From NCBI GenBank assembly GCA_002732845.1, contig NVSZ01000022.1, forward strand, positions 10,951 through 17,460: a stretch of 6,510 nucleotides of DNA. Direction: 5' to 3'. The position numbers and the translations under genes were made by a program. Shown here in pieces: positions 5,884 to 6,510 of this stretch. Within the stretch, counting starts at the first letter, position 1. Each line of letters starts with the position of its first letter. This stretch comes from Rhodospirillaceae bacterium (GTDB lineage Bacteria; Pseudomonadota; Alphaproteobacteria; Rhodospirillales; Magnetovibrionaceae). The notes under the pieces are model-generated. The model had not been told where the DNA came from. It saw only the letters and a program-made list of their open reading frames with translations, and ran no database searches.

Positions 5884-6131
5884 GTCTGTGCAAAATCAAT
5901 AATCTATAATAAATATTATCATAAGGCTAAGTTCACGGGCATCATTTTCACCGCAGACACACCGGGAACCGACGTCGTCGGCGGCCTTTATTATCGGCCC
6001 ATTTCAGTCAGTTACAGTTTTGATTGTTATGTCCCCATCATTCCCTTGAACAATATCCCCCTCAGTTCAAGCACACGCATCCCTGTGAACACCCCATAAA
6101 AAAGCCGTTTTTCGAACGTATACACCCCATA

Positions 6132-6185
6132 TAAACTTTATGCTGTGCCTGACCCTAGACAGACGCACAGGCGAAGCTTAGTTTA
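6132..6185 (+). promoter_or_regulatory. Imperfect hairpin in the probable hemN leader
   Basis: Three blocks pair in order: TAAACT (6132-6137) with AGTTTA (6180-6185), GCT (6142-6144) with AGC (6175-6177), and GCCTG (6147-6151) with CAGGC (6168-6172). That is 14 base pairs interrupted by small internal loops, closing a 16-base loop. It ends 40 bases before the hemN ATG. TATAAA at 6130-6135 could be a -10 box overlapping the left arm, in which case only part of the hairpin would be transcribed. A short T5 run lies 7 bases past the stem, so an attenuator is possible but weak. Confidence 0.35.
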
Positions 6186-6225
6186 AGCACAATTTTTAAA
6201 ATCGATGTGAAAGCCACCCCTCCAT

Positions 6226-6510
6226 ATGCAAACTGACCTGATCAACAAATACGATCTTCGTGTTCCTCGCTACACCAGCTACCCTACGGCTCCCCATTTT
6301 AACGAAGAAGTAGATGGTGACGTTTATAAACAGTGGTTGTCAGAACTGGACCCAAGCACCGAGCTCTCTTTATATTTCCACATCCCTTTTTGTGATGAAA
6401 TGTGCTGGTTTTGTGGCTGTTACACAAAAATCGTCAAACGATATGATCCGGTAAAAGAGTATTTGGACTCGCTGTTGGCCGAAATTGATTTGGTCGCCGA
6501 CGCCCTGCCC
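6226..6510 (+). CDS. hemN: HemN, oxygen-independent coproporphyrinogen III dehydrogenase (5' part only)
   Basis: The first 95 residues; the gene runs off the right edge. HemN is the cytoplasmic radical-SAM enzyme that decarboxylates coproporphyrinogen III to protoporphyrinogen IX in heme synthesis without oxygen. The radical-SAM motif is visible: C56-DEM-C60-WF-C63 with the extra C65 (CDEMCWFCGC), as in true HemN rather than HemW. It follows YFHIPF and the N-terminal signature NKYDLRVPRYTSYPTAPHF, which covers the coproporphyrinogen-side region. The ATG at 6226 is the earliest possible start because an in-frame TGA lies at 6208-6210. No good ribosome site is seen, the upstream bases being CCACCCCTCCAT. 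No clear Fnr box (TTGAT-N4-ATCAA) was found in the upstream region, although hemN is often under Fnr control. It is probably a housekeeping neighbour, not part of the pilus locus. Confidence 0.95.
   Translation, partial: MQTDLINKYDLRVPRYTSYPTAPHFNEEVDGDVYKQWLSELDPSTELSLYFHIPFCDEMCWFCGCYTKIVKRYDPVKEYLDSLLAEIDLVADALP

Larger units (their letters stand above)
5756..6225. other. 470-base divergent intergenic region between tadD and hemN
   Basis: No credible gene. A 76-codon open frame at 5869-6099 begins with GTG without a ribosome site and has no recognisable family. The region holds promoter elements for both flanking genes, a CRP-like palindrome (5868-5883), an AT palindrome ATAAT-AAAT-ATTAT (5906-5919), a small GC-rich hairpin CCGAC-GTC-GTCGG (5969-5981) followed by a GGCC/GGCC pair (5983-5999), and an imperfect long hairpin just before hemN (6132-6185). 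No tRNA, CRISPR or insertion element was seen. The length leaves room for a small RNA, but none can be called from sequence alone. Confidence 0.6.

Noticed and set aside
5905..5925. Possible Fur-type box in the AT palindrome
   Set aside because: It contains a GATAAT-like hexamer on one strand, but the repeat spacing does not fit a Fur box.
6014..6034. Possible Fnr box upstream of hemN (TTGAT half at about 6020)
   Set aside because: Only the left half-site TTGAT is present; the bases at the right half (ATGTC) do not match ATCAA well enough to call.
5869..6099. 76-codon plus-strand open frame in the tadD-hemN gap
   Set aside because: GTG start inside a palindrome, no ribosome site, no recognisable domain and an irregular composition; it is most likely chance.

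Overview
The window holds most of a tad (tight adherence / Flp type IVc pilus) locus from what looks like an alphaproteobacterium. Base composition is roughly even by eye, with AT-rich intergenic DNA. The TadB/TadC/CpaA/TadD/Flp proteins, the Crp-type regulator and the start of hemN all fit a Rhodospirillales-like organism. That placement is an inference from protein style, not a database match.

Layout, left to right. The plus strand carries the 3' end of tadB and a complete tadC (1-1409), the tail of a core pilus operon whose front lies off the left edge. It converges, with only 11 bases between stop codons, on a leftward block that fills 1421-5755. In transcription order that block is: tadD (TPR lipoprotein pilotin), a PilZ-domain protein, a Crp/Fnr-family regulator, the flp major pilin (58 aa), a strong intrinsic terminator, the cpaA prepilin peptidase, and a GT87/DUF2029 membrane glycosyltransferase. 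A 470-base non-coding stretch (5756-6225) separates tadD from a divergent, right-truncated hemN (oxygen-independent coproporphyrinogen III dehydrogenase), which is probably outside the pilus locus.

How the parts fit. CpaA cleaves the Flp leader, TadB/TadC form the inner-membrane assembly platform, and TadD supports the outer-membrane secretin. The PilZ protein has both c-di-GMP signature motifs and the Crp-family protein has a canonical cyclic-nucleotide pocket signature, so two nucleotide second-messenger inputs may sit inside the structural locus. Two related TGTGA-N6-TCACA-like palindromes occur, one at the end of the crp-like gene upstream of flp and one upstream of tadD. This suggests, without proving it, that the locus-encoded regulator acts on its own locus. 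The GT87 gene is translationally linked to cpaA and may decorate the pilus or an associated glycan.

Nothing here is clearly a wholly new system. The points most worth following up are the paired operators with the local regulator, the terminator separating flp from cpaA, the glycosyltransferase tied to the peptidase, and the structured leader before hemN.
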